Assembly: GCA_020725105.1 (NCBI GenBank)
Contig: DYFQ01000029.1
Location: forward strand, 1-39,721
DNA length: 39,721 nt
Direction: 5' to 3'
Origin: Symbiobacterium thermophilum
GTDB taxonomy: Bacteria > Bacillota > Sulfobacillia > DYFQ01
Shown: positions 31,209 to 39,721 of the stretch, piece after piece
Numbering within the stretch: position 1 is the first letter of the stretch
How the letters are laid out: every line of letters begins with the position of its first letter
Translations under genes and position numbers: made by a program
The notes under the pieces: model-generated
Database searches by the model: none
What the model saw: the letters and a program-made list of their open reading frames with translations, nothing else
Told to the model about the DNA's origin: nothing

Positions 31209-32856
31209 GCCGCTCCTGCCCCCCACCGCCCGTTAACGGCTGTTCCACGCCGTGGGCCGACGACTCGGCCTGCTGCAGGTAGAAATCGGTCAGCGGGCTC
31301 TTGCGGCCCCCGGTGTCCAGGCGCTCGGCGTTCATGATGCCGAGGTAGATCAACTCGTCCAGCCTGGCCTGCCTGAGCTGCCGGCCCCACAGCACGGGAA
31401 GGAGCCCCTTCCAGCGCTCCTGAAGAAAGTCACGCAGCGCCAGGTTGGCCTCCTGGACCGCGGGCTGCCGGCGCTCGTGCAGCAGGCCGGCGGCCCGGTA
31501 GCCGCAGAAGCCAGCCTGGCAGGGCCCCATGCCCAGTCTGGTGCTGCGGCGCACGTCGTCCAGGGTCACCGCCCCGGCGTCGATGGCCGTCTCGACCTGG
31601 TCGCGGGTCACAAGCTCGCACTCGCATACCAGTTCCGCCTGCCGGCCTCCCTCCACCGCCCGGAGCGGCGCGCCCACCCTGTGGTAGTCCCGCCGCTCTG
31701 AACCAGGTAACGGCTCCAGGTGGGTCCGGCAGGGCCGGGCCACGCCGAGCTTCTGGCACACGGCGTCCACCGTCACCTGGGCCATCTGGCGGAAGGTGGT
31801 CCACTTGCCGCCGGTGATGGTCAGCAAGCCCGCCACCCCGTCGCGGGTCTCGTGGTCCAGCAGCGTGAAGGTGCGGCTGACTTCCCGCGTCGCACCGCCG
31901 GCCGTGGCCTCGCCGGAGTAAAGGGGCCTGACCCCGGCCCAGGCGCGAAGGGCGCGGGCCGCCTTGAATCCGGGTACCAGCTTCTCCCCTTCGTCCAGCA
32001 GAAGGGCCACTTCCCAGGCCTCGATGCCGTAGTTTTCCGGGTCGGGAACCTCGTAGGAAGTGGTGCCGATGACGCACACCTGACCAACGGGGACCAGGAT
32101 GTCGCCGTCGCCGGGAGGCTTGCAGCGGTTGACGACGGTGTTCACCAGACGGTGGTTCAGGGCCACCATCACGCCCTTGGCCGGCACGATCTTGACCTCG
32201 CACCCGGCCAGGGCGGCGATCCGGCCGGCCCAGGCGCCGGCGGCGTTGACGGTGATCGCCGCTTCGACGAGTACTTCTTCGTCGTTGACCAGGTCGCGCG
32301 CCACGACCCCCGACACCCGCCCGCCCCGCAGCACGACCCGGGTGACCTCGTGGTAACGGTAGATCCGGGCACCGTGGGCGCGGGCCGACTCGGCGGTGGC
32401 CAGGGTCGCCACGAACGGGTCGGCGGCGCCGTCGGGTACGGAAAAGGCCCGCCGCAGCCGGGGGTCGAGCCGCGGCTCGCGGCGAAGCGCCCCGGCAGGC
32501 GTGATCTCCTCGCATGGAATGCCGCAGGCGTCGCAAGCGGCCTTGAAGCGGTCACCGTACGCGGGGTCGTCCGACGACGTCACCACGAACAGCCCGCCGG
32601 TGTCCTCGATGCAGTGGGGCATGATCCGCCTCAGGATCCGGTTCTCCTCGATGCATTCGCGGGCCGAGACGGGGTCTTTGACGGCGTAACGGCCACCCGA
32701 GTGCAAGAGACCGTGGTTGCGCCCGGTGGTTCCGTGGTTCAGGTCGCGCCGCTCCAGCAGCACGGTCCACAGACCCCGCATGGCGGCGTCGCGGGCCACG
32801 CCGGTCCCCGTGGCCCCGCCACCGATCACAAGTACGTCGGCGCTGATGCGTCGCAC
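31201..32856 (-). CDS. glpA: anaerobic glycerol-3-phosphate dehydrogenase subunit GlpA
   Basis: Catalytic FAD subunit of 551 residues. ADVLVIGGGATGTGVARDAAMRG is the FAD-binding N-terminus; RNHGLLHSGGRYAV, VNAAGAWAG and ITGGKWTTFRQMA are conserved GlpA/GlpD features. A C-terminal BFD-like [2Fe-2S] domain is present (CECELVTRDQV with GPCQAGFCGYR), which separates GlpA from aerobic GlpD. The start is GTG 32856 with only a weak ribosome site, 24 bases after a hairpin. First gene of the tightly overlapped glpABC block and downstream of glpK. Confidence 0.93.
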   Translation of the reverse strand: MRRISADVLVIGGGATGTGVARDAAMRGLWTVLLERRDLNHGTTGRNHGLLHSGGRYAVKDPVSARECIEENRILRRIMPHCIEDTGGLFVVTSSDDPAYGDRFKAACDACGIPCEEITPAGALRREPRLDPRLRRAFSVPDGAADPFVATLATAESARAHGARIYRYHEVTRVVLRGGRVSGVVARDLVNDEEVLVEAAITVNAAGAWAGRIAALAGCEVKIVPAKGVMVALNHRLVNTVVNRCKPPGDGDILVPVGQVCVIGTTSYEVPDPENYGIEAWEVALLLDEGEKLVPGFKAARALRAWAGVRPLYSGEATAGGATREVSRTFTLLDHETRDGVAGLLTITGGKWTTFRQMAQVTVDAVCQKLGVARPCRTHLEPLPGSERRDYHRVGAPLRAVEGGRQAELVCECELVTRDQVETAIDAGAVTLDDVRRSTRLGMGPCQAGFCGYRAAGLLHERRQPAVQEANLALRDFLQERWKGLLPVLWGRQLRQARLDELIYLGIMNAERLDTGGRKSPLTDFYLQQAESSAHGVEQPLTGGGGQERHG

Positions 32857-32879
32857 CGTATCACCACCGTCCCGGCGCG

Positions 32880-32905
32880 AAAAGGGGCCCGGACAGCCGG
32901 GCCCC
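32880..32905 (-). terminator. attenuator-like hairpin between glpK and glpA
   Basis: Perfect 9-bp stem GGGGCCCGG/CCGGGCCCC (32884-32892 with 32897-32905), four-base loop, followed on the minus strand by TTTT (32880-32883). The U-run is short, so partial termination is likely, letting glpK exceed glpABC. It lies 36 bp beyond the glpK stop. Confidence 0.75.
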
Positions 32906-32940
32906 GCACGACTCCCTTCTTAGTCTACATAATGCGGCCG

Positions 32941-34440
32941 TCAATCTTCAACCCAGTCGAAGGTGCGGGTGACCGCCTTCAACCAGCCACGGTACAGCCG
33001 CTCCCGCTCCTCGGGCGCCATCTTCGGCTCCCACTCCTTGTCTTTGGCCCAGTTGGCCCGCAGGTCCCCGAGATTGGACCACAGCCCGGTGGCCAGCCCG
33101 GCCGCGTACGCGGCCCCAAGGGAGGTGGTCTCGGCGACGGTGGGCCGGATCACCGGAACGCCCAGGATGTCCGCCTGGAACTGCATGAGCAGTTCGTTGT
33201 GGACCATCCCGCCGTCCACCCGGAGCGAGGACAGCTCCACGCCCGAGTCCTTGTTCATGGCGTCCAGAACCTCGCGAGTCTGGTACGCGGTGGCCTCCAG
33301 CGCCGCCCGGGCCACGTGGCCCCGGTTGACGTAACGGGTCAGGCCGACGATGACGCCCCGGGCGTCGCTCTTCCAGTAGGGCGCGAACAGGCCCGAAAAG
33401 GCGGGTACGAAGTAGATGCCGCCGTTATCCTCCACCGTCCTGGCGAGGTCCTCCACCTGGGCCGACCTCTCGATCAGCCCCAGGTTGTCCCGGAGCCACT
33501 GGACCAGCGCCCCGGTGATGGCGATGGAGCCCTCCAGGGCGTAGACCGCCTTCTCCTGGCCGATCTTGTAGGCCAGGGTGGTCAGAAGGCCGTGCCGCGA
33601 CTGCACCGGGGTCGTCCCGGTGTTCAGCAGCATGAAGCATCCCGTGCCGTAGGTGTTCTTGGCCTCGCCCACGTCAAAGCAGGTCTGGCCGAACAGGGCT
33701 GCCTGCTGGTCACCGAGGTCGCCCGCCACCGGCACGCCGTCCAGGTCACCCCCGGCGGTGCCGTAGACCTGGCTGGAGGGCCGGATTTCGGGCAGCATGG
33801 CCCGGGGGACGCCCATGATGCCGAGGATCTCGTCGTCCCAGTCCAGCGTCTGCAGGTTCATCAGCATGGTCCGGCTCGCGTTGCTCACGTCGGTCACGTG
33901 GACCCCGCCGTCGGGCCCGCCGGTGAGCCACCAGATGACCCAGGTGTCGATGTTGCCAAAGAGCGCGTCGCCCCGCTCGGCCGCCGCCCGCACCCCGCTG
34001 ACGTTGTCCAGGATCCACTTGATCTTGGGGCCGGAGAAATACGTGGCCAGCGGCAGCCCCACCTTGGGCCGGAAGCGGTCCTGGCCACCGTCTCTGGCCA
34101 GTTCGTTGCAGATGACATCAGTGCGGGTGTCCTGCCAGACAATGGCGTTGTAGACGGGCCGGCCGGTCCTTCGGTCCCAGACCACCGTGGTCTCGCGCTG
34201 GTTGGTGACACCGACCCCCGCAATGTCCCTGGGGTCAATGTTTCCCTTGCCCAGCGCGCCCTGGATGACCTCCTGGGTCCGCTGCCAGATCTCCATGGGG
34301 TCGTGCTCGACCCAGCCCGGCCGGGGGTAGATCTGCTCGTGCTCCTCCTGCTCGAGGGCCACCACCTTGCCCTCGCGGTCGAAGACCATGAACCGGGTGC
34401 TGGTGGTACCCTGATCCACCGCCGCTGCGTACTTGGCCAT
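32941..34440 (-). CDS. glpK: glycerol kinase
   Basis: FGGY-family kinase of 499 residues that makes sn-glycerol-3-phosphate from glycerol and ATP. Motifs: [70 protein letters not shown] and [20 protein letters not shown]. Length is that of E. coli GlpK. The loop before GDQQAALF ([15 protein letters not shown]) lacks the His that HPr phosphorylates in Bacillus and Enterococcus enzymes, so PTS activation is not expected. ATG 34440 follows GGGAGG; the longer reading is rejected. It lies 38 bp after dhaL in the glpF-dhaK-dhaL-glpK-glpABC order. Confidence 0.96.
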   Translation of the reverse strand: MAKYAAAVDQGTTSTRFMVFDREGKVVALEQEEHEQIYPRPGWVEHDPMEIWQRTQEVIQGALGKGNIDPRDIAGVGVTNQRETTVVWDRRTGRPVYNAIVWQDTRTDVICNELARDGGQDRFRPKVGLPLATYFSGPKIKWILDNVSGVRAAAERGDALFGNIDTWVIWWLTGGPDGGVHVTDVSNASRTMLMNLQTLDWDDEILGIMGVPRAMLPEIRPSSQVYGTAGGDLDGVPVAGDLGDQQAALFGQTCFDVGEAKNTYGTGCFMLLNTGTTPVQSRHGLLTTLAYKIGQEKAVYALEGSIAITGALVQWLRDNLGLIERSAQVEDLARTVEDNGGIYFVPAFSGLFAPYWKSDARGVIVGLTRYVNRGHVARAALEATAYQTREVLDAMNKDSGVELSSLRVDGGMVHNELLMQFQADILGVPVIRPTVAETTSLGAAYAAGLATGLWSNLGDLRANWAKDKEWEPKMAPEERERLYRGWLKAVTRTFDWVED

Positions 34441-34478
34441 ACAAAGCACCTCCCGTGGCGCAAGATCACGTTCTCGGG

Positions 34479-35117
34479 TCAGTCCTGGCCGGACCACACC
34501 TCCGCTGCCGCCCGGAGCAGCAGGTGGGAGGAGGTGGCGCCGGGATCCTGGTGGCCGGCGCTGCGCTCTCCGAGGTAGCTCGCCCGCCCCTTCCTCGCGA
34601 CCAGGGGGATGGTGTCCTTCATCCCCTGCTCGGCGGCGGCCGCCGAGCGGCGGAGGGCCTCGGCCAGGGGCGCGCCGTCGTTGAGCGCGGACCGCAGCGC
34701 CTCCAGGGCCGGTAGCAGGGCGTCGACCATTGTCTTGTCGCCCGGACTTGCCTTGCCGCGGTTGATGACCCCGTTCACCGCCGCTTCAAGGGCCTTCGCC
34801 CAGTCCTCCGGCTCCAGAGCGTCCTTACCTGAAGTCGCCGTGCCGGCCTGCATGAAGAAGGTTCCGTACAGCGGGCCGCCGGCACCGCCCACCGTCGAGA
34901 CCAGGGTCATGCCGACGGTCTTGAGAACCGTGCCGATGTCTTTGTCCGCCACGGTCGGAAGTTTCTGCAGCACGGCCCGAAACCCGCGGTCCATGTTGGC
35001 CCCGTGGTCGGCGTCACCGATAGCGGCGTCCAGCTGGGTGAGGTAGTCCCTGTTCTCGGCCAGCAATTCCGCGGACCTGCGAATCCAGCCCACCACGTCA
35101 TCGCCAGAAATAGCCAT
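34479..35117 (-). CDS. dhaL: dihydroxyacetone kinase ADP-binding subunit DhaL
   Basis: All-helical subunit of 212 residues that keeps ADP tightly bound as a cofactor and passes phosphate to dihydroxyacetone on DhaK. Conserved pieces: [21 protein letters not shown] (Mg/ADP-binding aspartates), [46 protein letters not shown]. All belong to PTS-type DhaL. ATG 35117 lies behind GGGGGCG. It follows dhaK after a 120-bp gap with a strong hairpin and precedes glpK by 38 bp. The phosphate donor should be the DhaM-HPr-EI fusion encoded at the other end of the island. Confidence 0.95.
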   Translation of the reverse strand: MAISGDDVVGWIRRSAELLAENRDYLTQLDAAIGDADHGANMDRGFRAVLQKLPTVADKDIGTVLKTVGMTLVSTVGGAGGPLYGTFFMQAGTATSGKDALEPEDWAKALEAAVNGVINRGKASPGDKTMVDALLPALEALRSALNDGAPLAEALRRSAAAAEQGMKDTIPLVARKGRASYLGERSAGHQDPGATSSHLLLRAAAEVWSGQD

Positions 35118-35151
35118 GAGCGCCCCCTGCCCGTCACCCTGCTGCGATTCA

Positions 35152-35178
35152 CCAGGACCGGCTGGGAGCCGGTCCTGG
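35152..35178 (-). promoter_or_regulatory. intercistronic 12-bp hairpin between dhaK and dhaL
   Basis: Perfect stem CCAGGACCGGCT/AGCCGGTCCTGG (35152-35163 with 35167-35178), three-base loop and no U-tract. It ends 35 bp before the dhaL ATG. It is probably an mRNA-stability or differential-expression element. A small ATGG repeat lies beside it at about 35206-35220. Confidence 0.65.
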
Positions 35179-35237
35179 CGGACCGGACCCCCAGCCAGCC
35201 ATCAGGGATGGATGGATGGTCGCTGCCTGCCGCCGGC

Positions 35238-36239
<1,002 letters not shown>

Positions 36240-36300
36240 GGTATCTCACTCCTCGCCAGCGTCGTCGGCACCCGCCCGCGGCCTCGCCCGCGAGCGAGTC

Positions 36301-37053
36301 CTAGCTGCCGATCACCGTCGCGTAGAGCATGGCCCCGATGATCCCGCCGATGATGGGCCCGACCACCGGGATCCACGCGTAGCCCCAGTCCGAGTCCCGC
36401 TTGCCCGGGATGGGCAGCACGGAGTGAGCGATGCGCGGACCGAGGTCACGGGCCGGGTTGATGGCGTAGCCGGTGGGCCCACCGAGGGACAGGCCGATGG
36501 CCCACACCAGAAAGCCCACCAGCAGGGGCGGGAACGCCACGCTGAAGCCCTGCCGCAGCGAGATGTCCTCGATGGCCGGTCCGGTGAAGTGGCCGACGAT
36601 GGCCATGACGCCGAAGACCAGCATGGCGGTGCCGATGACCTCCGTCAGGAGGTTCTGGGCCGGCTTGCGAATGGCCGGGCCGGTCGAGAACACCCCCAGC
36701 TTGAGGTTGGCGTCCTCGGTCTCGGCCCAGTGCGGCAGATACGCCAGGTACACGAGGACGGCGCCGATGAAGGCGCCGATCATCTGGCCGACGATGTAGG
36801 TCGGTACGATGGACCACGGTATGGCTCCGACGGAAGCGAGAGCGATCGTGACCGCCGGGTTTATGTGGGCACCGCTGAAGCGCCCCACGGCATACACGGC
36901 GACGGCCACCGCGAGACCCCAGCCCGCGGTTATGACGATCCAGCCCGAGTTCTGACCCTTCGATCGGTTGAGCACGACGTTGGCCACGACGCCGTCGCCC
37001 AGGAGAATGAGGATCATGGTGCCGACTATCTCGGGCACCAGTACGGTATTCAT
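36301..37053 (-). CDS. glpF: glycerol uptake facilitator GlpF
   Basis: Aquaglyceroporin of 250 residues with six TM helices and two half-helices. Both NPA boxes are present: SGAHINPAVT and GYAINPARDLGPR. The Asp after the second box (NPARD) marks glycerol channels rather than water channels. ATG 37053 was preferred to the adjacent GTG 37056 because AAGGGGGGACC gives better spacing. First gene of the island, admitting glycerol (and perhaps dihydroxyacetone) for GlpK and DhaKL. Confidence 0.95.
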   Translation of the reverse strand: MNTVLVPEIVGTMILILLGDGVVANVVLNRSKGQNSGWIVITAGWGLAVAVAVYAVGRFSGAHINPAVTIALASVGAIPWSIVPTYIVGQMIGAFIGAVLVYLAYLPHWAETEDANLKLGVFSTGPAIRKPAQNLLTEVIGTAMLVFGVMAIVGHFTGPAIEDISLRQGFSVAFPPLLVGFLVWAIGLSLGGPTGYAINPARDLGPRIAHSVLPIPGKRDSDWGYAWIPVVGPIIGGIIGAMLYATVIGS

Positions 37054-37589
37054 CACGGTCCCCCCTTTTCTGACCGAGATCCCGCCGGGAAATGAGTGTC
37101 ACTGGACCGCCCGTAGGTCGCATCTCACCTGCCCGTGACCACCCCCCAACCGCGAGTGGGTATGCGGCAAGACGGGGAAAAAGGCGCCGTGTCGGTCCGG
37201 CACGTCGGCGAGCGGCTGGAGGTAAGTCTGCAGAAGTGTACGTCAATCGCCACGGCCGTACTGGCCCGCATGACCGTGGTGGCCGCCTGGCTGCCCAGAG
37301 CCTGGTCCGTGCGTGCGTCAGCGCGCCCGGGCGGCAGCGGCTCGTAACCGAGCGGTCAGGCCTGCCGGTCCATGAGTGGGTGCTCGTGGGCATTCCATTC
37401 TACGATCCGTGGCCCATTCCTTCCAGAAACCGCCATTATTCGGACCTGTTGAAAGTGATCCTTGCTCTCCGGCGACTCAGGGCCAGGCGCCCCAAGCCGC
37501 TGGCGGCGAAGCCGTGGCCCTGGCGGTGACAGGAACGCCGGCACCCCCGTCGAACTCGTAGGCATTCATCCGCGGCACCGGGAGGTAAC
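37054..37589. promoter_or_regulatory. 536-bp intergenic region upstream of glpF, with a leader-terminator candidate
   Basis: No convincing gene is seen here; short ORFs on both strands lack domains and good ribosome sites. On the minus strand at 37178-37210, about 125 bases before the glpF ATG, an interrupted stem (CGCC and GTG pairing with CAC and GGCG) is followed by TTTTT. This is the position of the antiterminator-controlled leader terminator in Bacillus glpFK, but the stem is short. No clear sigma-70 promoter was found on either strand. The region must hold the promoter of the glp/dha run. Confidence 0.4.
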
Positions 37590-38207
37590 GTGGTCGTGGG
37601 TCGAGGCAAACGGAGACGGGAGACCGGCAAGACTCGAGAAGGTGCCGGACGCAAGGCCCGTTCCCGACGGCCCGGCCGGCGACGTAGCGGCGGCCCGCGT
37701 CTCTGGCTGGCGCTGGCCGTGGTGGGTGTGCTGGCGCTGGTGGCGGCCTGGTGGTACCGGAGCGGGCCGGCGGGCGACCTTCCCGTCGAGGTGTACCCGA
37801 GCCAGGGCGTGACCCACGTCGCCAGCCTCGATTCGCCCCACGAGCCCTACAACAGCGAGCCCCCCACCTCGGGGCCCCACGTGAACCAGGTGGCGCGCCC
37901 GGGTTTCCACTCCACGCCCGTGCCGCCCCAGATCCTGGTCCACAACCTGGAACACGGGAACGTGGTCATCTACTATCGTTCTGACATCTCCGAGGACGTT
38001 CGGAGCCGGCTTCGGGCCTGGGGTACCCGTTACCAGGGACCGTCTCGGGGCGTCGTGGTGGTCCCCATGGAACGGGACGGCCCCCACGAGGTCATCTTCA
38101 CCGCCTGGACGGTGCTGATGCGCCTGGAGCGTTACGACCACGCCAAGGCGGCCGCCTTCATCCGCCGGTACCTGAACAAGGGGCCCGAGCGCCTGGAGAC
38201 GCCTTGA
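37590..38207 (+). CDS. DUF3105 domain membrane-anchored protein
   Basis: Protein of 205 residues. A very basic N-terminus (RGKRRRETGKTREGAGRK) leads into one TM helix (about 37-55, LWLALAVVGVLALVAAWWY); the rest lies outside the cytoplasm. The extracytoplasmic part shows the DUF3105 pattern: PPTSGPHVNQ, PVPPQILVHNLEHGNVVIYY, with several conserved His residues suggestive of metal binding. Function unknown; homologues occur in Actinobacteria, Chloroflexi and high-GC Bacillota. The start is GTG 37590 behind GGGAGG. It is followed 90 bp later by an M50 protease on the same strand; whether they share a transcript is unclear. Confidence 0.85.
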   Translation: MVVGRGKRRRETGKTREGAGRKARSRRPGRRRSGGPRLWLALAVVGVLALVAAWWYRSGPAGDLPVEVYPSQGVTHVASLDSPHEPYNSEPPTSGPHVNQVARPGFHSTPVPPQILVHNLEHGNVVIYYRSDISEDVRSRLRAWGTRYQGPSRGVVVVPMERDGPHEVIFTAWTVLMRLERYDHAKAAAFIRRYLNKGPERLETP

Positions 38208-38297
38208 CTTCGCGGGCCCGCGCCCACCCCCGCCGCGACAGTCGGCTCTCGGCATGCGGCCGGCAGAAGTCTAGCATGAGATAGAGGGGGCACGGCC

Positions 38298-39410
38298 ATG
38301 CGATGGTCCATCCCGCTGGCGCGGGTCGCCGGGATCGAGATTCGCCTGCACGTCACCTTCCTGCTGCTGCTGGCCTGGTTAGGCCTGACTTTCTTTGCCC
38401 GGGCAGGGCTCCCCGGAGCGGCCCGCGGCCTGGCCTACATCCTGGGACTCTTCGGCTCGGTGCTGCTTCACGAGTTCGGGCACGCCATGGCCGCCCGGCG
38501 GTACGGCGTCCACACCCCTGACATCACGCTGTTGCCCATCGGTGGCGTGGCCCGGCTGGAGCGGATACCCGACAACCCCCGGGAGGAACTGGTGGTGGCG
38601 GCGGCGGGCCCGGCCGTGAACGTGGCCATCGCCCTGGTCCTGGGAACCCTGCTCCAGGCAGCCGGGGTGCCCCTGGTGCCGGAGCGGGTCAACCTCCTCA
38701 CGGGCAACCCTCTGGTCGGGATCCTGTGGGGGAACCTGTTTCTCATCGCCTTCAACCTGCTGCCGGCCTTCCCCATGGACGGAGGCCGGATTCTCCGGGC
38801 CGTCCTGGCCACCCGGATGGACTACGCGGCGGCCACCCAGATCGCCGCCTCCCTCGGGCAGGCGATGGCCTTCGTGTTCGGCTTTCTCGGCCTCTTCTTC
38901 AACCCGCTCCTGATCTTCATCGCCCTCTTCGTGTACCTTGGCGCGGCGGGTGAGGAGTCGCTGGCGCAGATGCGCACGGTCACCGAGGAGATACCCGTGT
39001 CCAGCGCCATGGAAACCGACGTCCACGCCCTCAAAGCCGAGGATCCGCTGGCGGAGGCGGTGGGCCTCATCCTGCGCACGCCGCAGCGCACTTTCCCGGT
39101 GCTGGATCCGGCCGGCCGCGTCGCCGGCGTGCTCACCCGGGAGGACATCATCAAGGGCCTGGGCGCCGGCGGACCGTACACTCGCATCGGCGACGCCATG
39201 CAGTCCGGCATACCGGTGGTGCGCCCAGAAGACGTGCTGCACGAAGCCTTCCTCAGGATGCAACGGTGCGCCTGCCCCGCCCTCCCGGTGGTCGACCGCT
39301 ACGGCCGCATCGTCGGCATGCTCACCACCGACAACGTGGGCGAACTGGTGATGATCCACAGCGTGTTGAAGCGGGGCGAGCGGCCCACCTGGCGCCGGCC
39401 TTGGGGTTGA
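38298..39410 (+). CDS. site-2 protease family (M50) membrane metalloprotease with CBS pair
   Basis: Intramembrane zinc protease homologue of 370 residues (Rip/SpoIVFB-like). The first half has about six TM segments with the zinc motif HEFGH (58-62) and the third ligand region NLLPAFPMDGGRILRA. The C-terminal half is a tandem CBS domain (about 235-350: VSSAMETDVHALKAEDPLAEA through FPVLDPAGRVAGVLTRED, then IPVVRPEDVLHEAF through LPVVDRYGRIVGMLT) that probably senses adenylates. Such proteins cleave membrane-bound anti-sigma or regulatory proteins; no substrate is evident nearby. ATG 38298 follows AGAGGGGG. Complete and of usual size. Confidence 0.93.
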   Translation: MRWSIPLARVAGIEIRLHVTFLLLLAWLGLTFFARAGLPGAARGLAYILGLFGSVLLHEFGHAMAARRYGVHTPDITLLPIGGVARLERIPDNPREELVVAAAGPAVNVAIALVLGTLLQAAGVPLVPERVNLLTGNPLVGILWGNLFLIAFNLLPAFPMDGGRILRAVLATRMDYAAATQIAASLGQAMAFVFGFLGLFFNPLLIFIALFVYLGAAGEESLAQMRTVTEEIPVSSAMETDVHALKAEDPLAEAVGLILRTPQRTFPVLDPAGRVAGVLTREDIIKGLGAGGPYTRIGDAMQSGIPVVRPEDVLHEAFLRMQRCACPALPVVDRYGRIVGMLTTDNVGELVMIHSVLKRGERPTWRRPWG

Positions 39411-39489
39411 TCCGACCCGCCCTCCGGGTGGCCCGGGCCTGCCCGGGGGGCGAATCCGGCAGGCACCAGATAAGGAAGGAGTGGCAGGC

Positions 39490-39721
39490 GTGAAGGAGTT
39501 GTTCGACCTCTCCGGACGGGTGGCCGTCGTCACCGGCGGCTCGCGGGGGCTGGGCAAGACGATGGCCCTGGCGCTGGGCCGGGCCGGAGCCGCCGTCGCC
39601 GTCTGCGCCCGCCGGCCCCAGTGGCTCGAACCGGCACGGGACGAGTTCGGCGCCGCCGGTCTCGACGTGCTGGCGCTACTCTGCGACGTCACCGACCCGG
39701 CAGCCGTGTGGACCTTCGTCG
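39490..39721 (+). CDS. SDR-family dehydrogenase, 5' part (cut by window edge)
   Basis: First 77 codons of a short-chain dehydrogenase/reductase. The NAD(P)-binding turn is VVTGGSRGLGKTMA, followed by AVCARR and the adenine-pocket LLCDVTDPAAV. The start is GTG 39490 with AAGGAG nine bases upstream. The catalytic Ser-Tyr-Lys lies beyond the window, so the substrate cannot be guessed. Confidence 0.9.
   Translation, partial: MKELFDLSGRVAVVTGGSRGLGKTMALALGRAGAAVAVCARRPQWLEPARDEFGAAGLDVLALLCDVTDPAAVWTFV

Noticed and set aside
31720-34578. 952-codon plus-strand open frame opposite glpA and glpK
   Set aside because: Antisense of two well-recognised genes, His/Gly/Pro-rich with no domain; an effect of GC-biased codon positions.
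37092-37529. Plus-strand ORFs in the glpF upstream region (70 and 145 codons)
   Set aside because: No domain, no good ribosome site, Arg/Pro/Ala-rich composition typical of non-coding GC-rich DNA.

Overview
This is a chromosomal segment from a very GC-rich bacterium, roughly 70% G+C by eye. It encodes TrmK, a DUF164 zinc-ribbon protein, a DhaM/PTS phosphorelay, a GlpABC anaerobic glycerol-3-phosphate dehydrogenase and a bacterial RNase P RNA. Together these suggest a deep-branching, high-GC Bacillota lineage (Symbiobacterium/Thermaerobacter/Limnochorda-like). That placement is an inference. No marker gene in the window fixes the taxonomy.

Layout. At 1-3.2 kb there is a ComEC-like metallo-beta-lactamase hydrolase with a DUF3006 partner whose frame is cut by an amber codon, and a PAS-GGDEF-EAL gene split by a one-base frameshift. 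At 3.1-10.1 kb, on the minus strand, lies a branched-chain-type ABC uptake operon (livK-livG-livF-livH-[IS110 remnant]-livM) followed by an alpha/beta hydrolase and a MaoC hydratase. At 10.4-13.6 kb, divergently, lie an acyl-CoA synthetase, a KAS III-like enzyme with an altered catalytic triad and a TetR regulator. These two blocks read as one uptake-and-activation module for an unknown carboxylic acid. At 13.6-18.9 kb come a GNAT/MFS pair, a RimJ-like acetyltransferase, a stub of clpB, an orphan biotin carboxylase and a stand-alone LigD-type 3'-phosphoesterase.

At 18.9-22.2 kb, on the minus strand, is an RNA-metabolism cluster: tRNA-Met(CAU), a small zinc-finger ORF, tRNA-Glu, trmK, a DUF164 zinc-ribbon protein, an RNase HI and rnpB with its terminator. 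The rnpB and tRNA-Met promoters share an extended -10 motif. The P4 helix of the RNase P RNA departs from the near-universal sequence on both strands in a compensating way. At 22.3-25 kb are a CmtR-type metal sensor and a P1B-type ATPase whose membrane CPC motif is CAC.

At 25-37 kb is a complete glycerol/dihydroxyacetone island. glpF-dhaK-dhaL-glpK-glpA-glpB-glpC run on the minus strand and meet, tail to tail, a 866-residue EIIA(Dha)-HPr-Enzyme I fusion on the plus strand. Glycerol enters through GlpF, is phosphorylated by GlpK and oxidised by GlpABC. Dihydroxyacetone is phosphorylated by DhaKL with phosphate relayed from PEP inside the single DhaM-EI chain. The window closes with a DUF3105 membrane protein, an M50/CBS site-2 protease homologue and the start of an SDR dehydrogenase.

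No CRISPR array, prophage or intact mobile element was seen. Function statements rest on motif recognition from the translated sequence. No database search was run.
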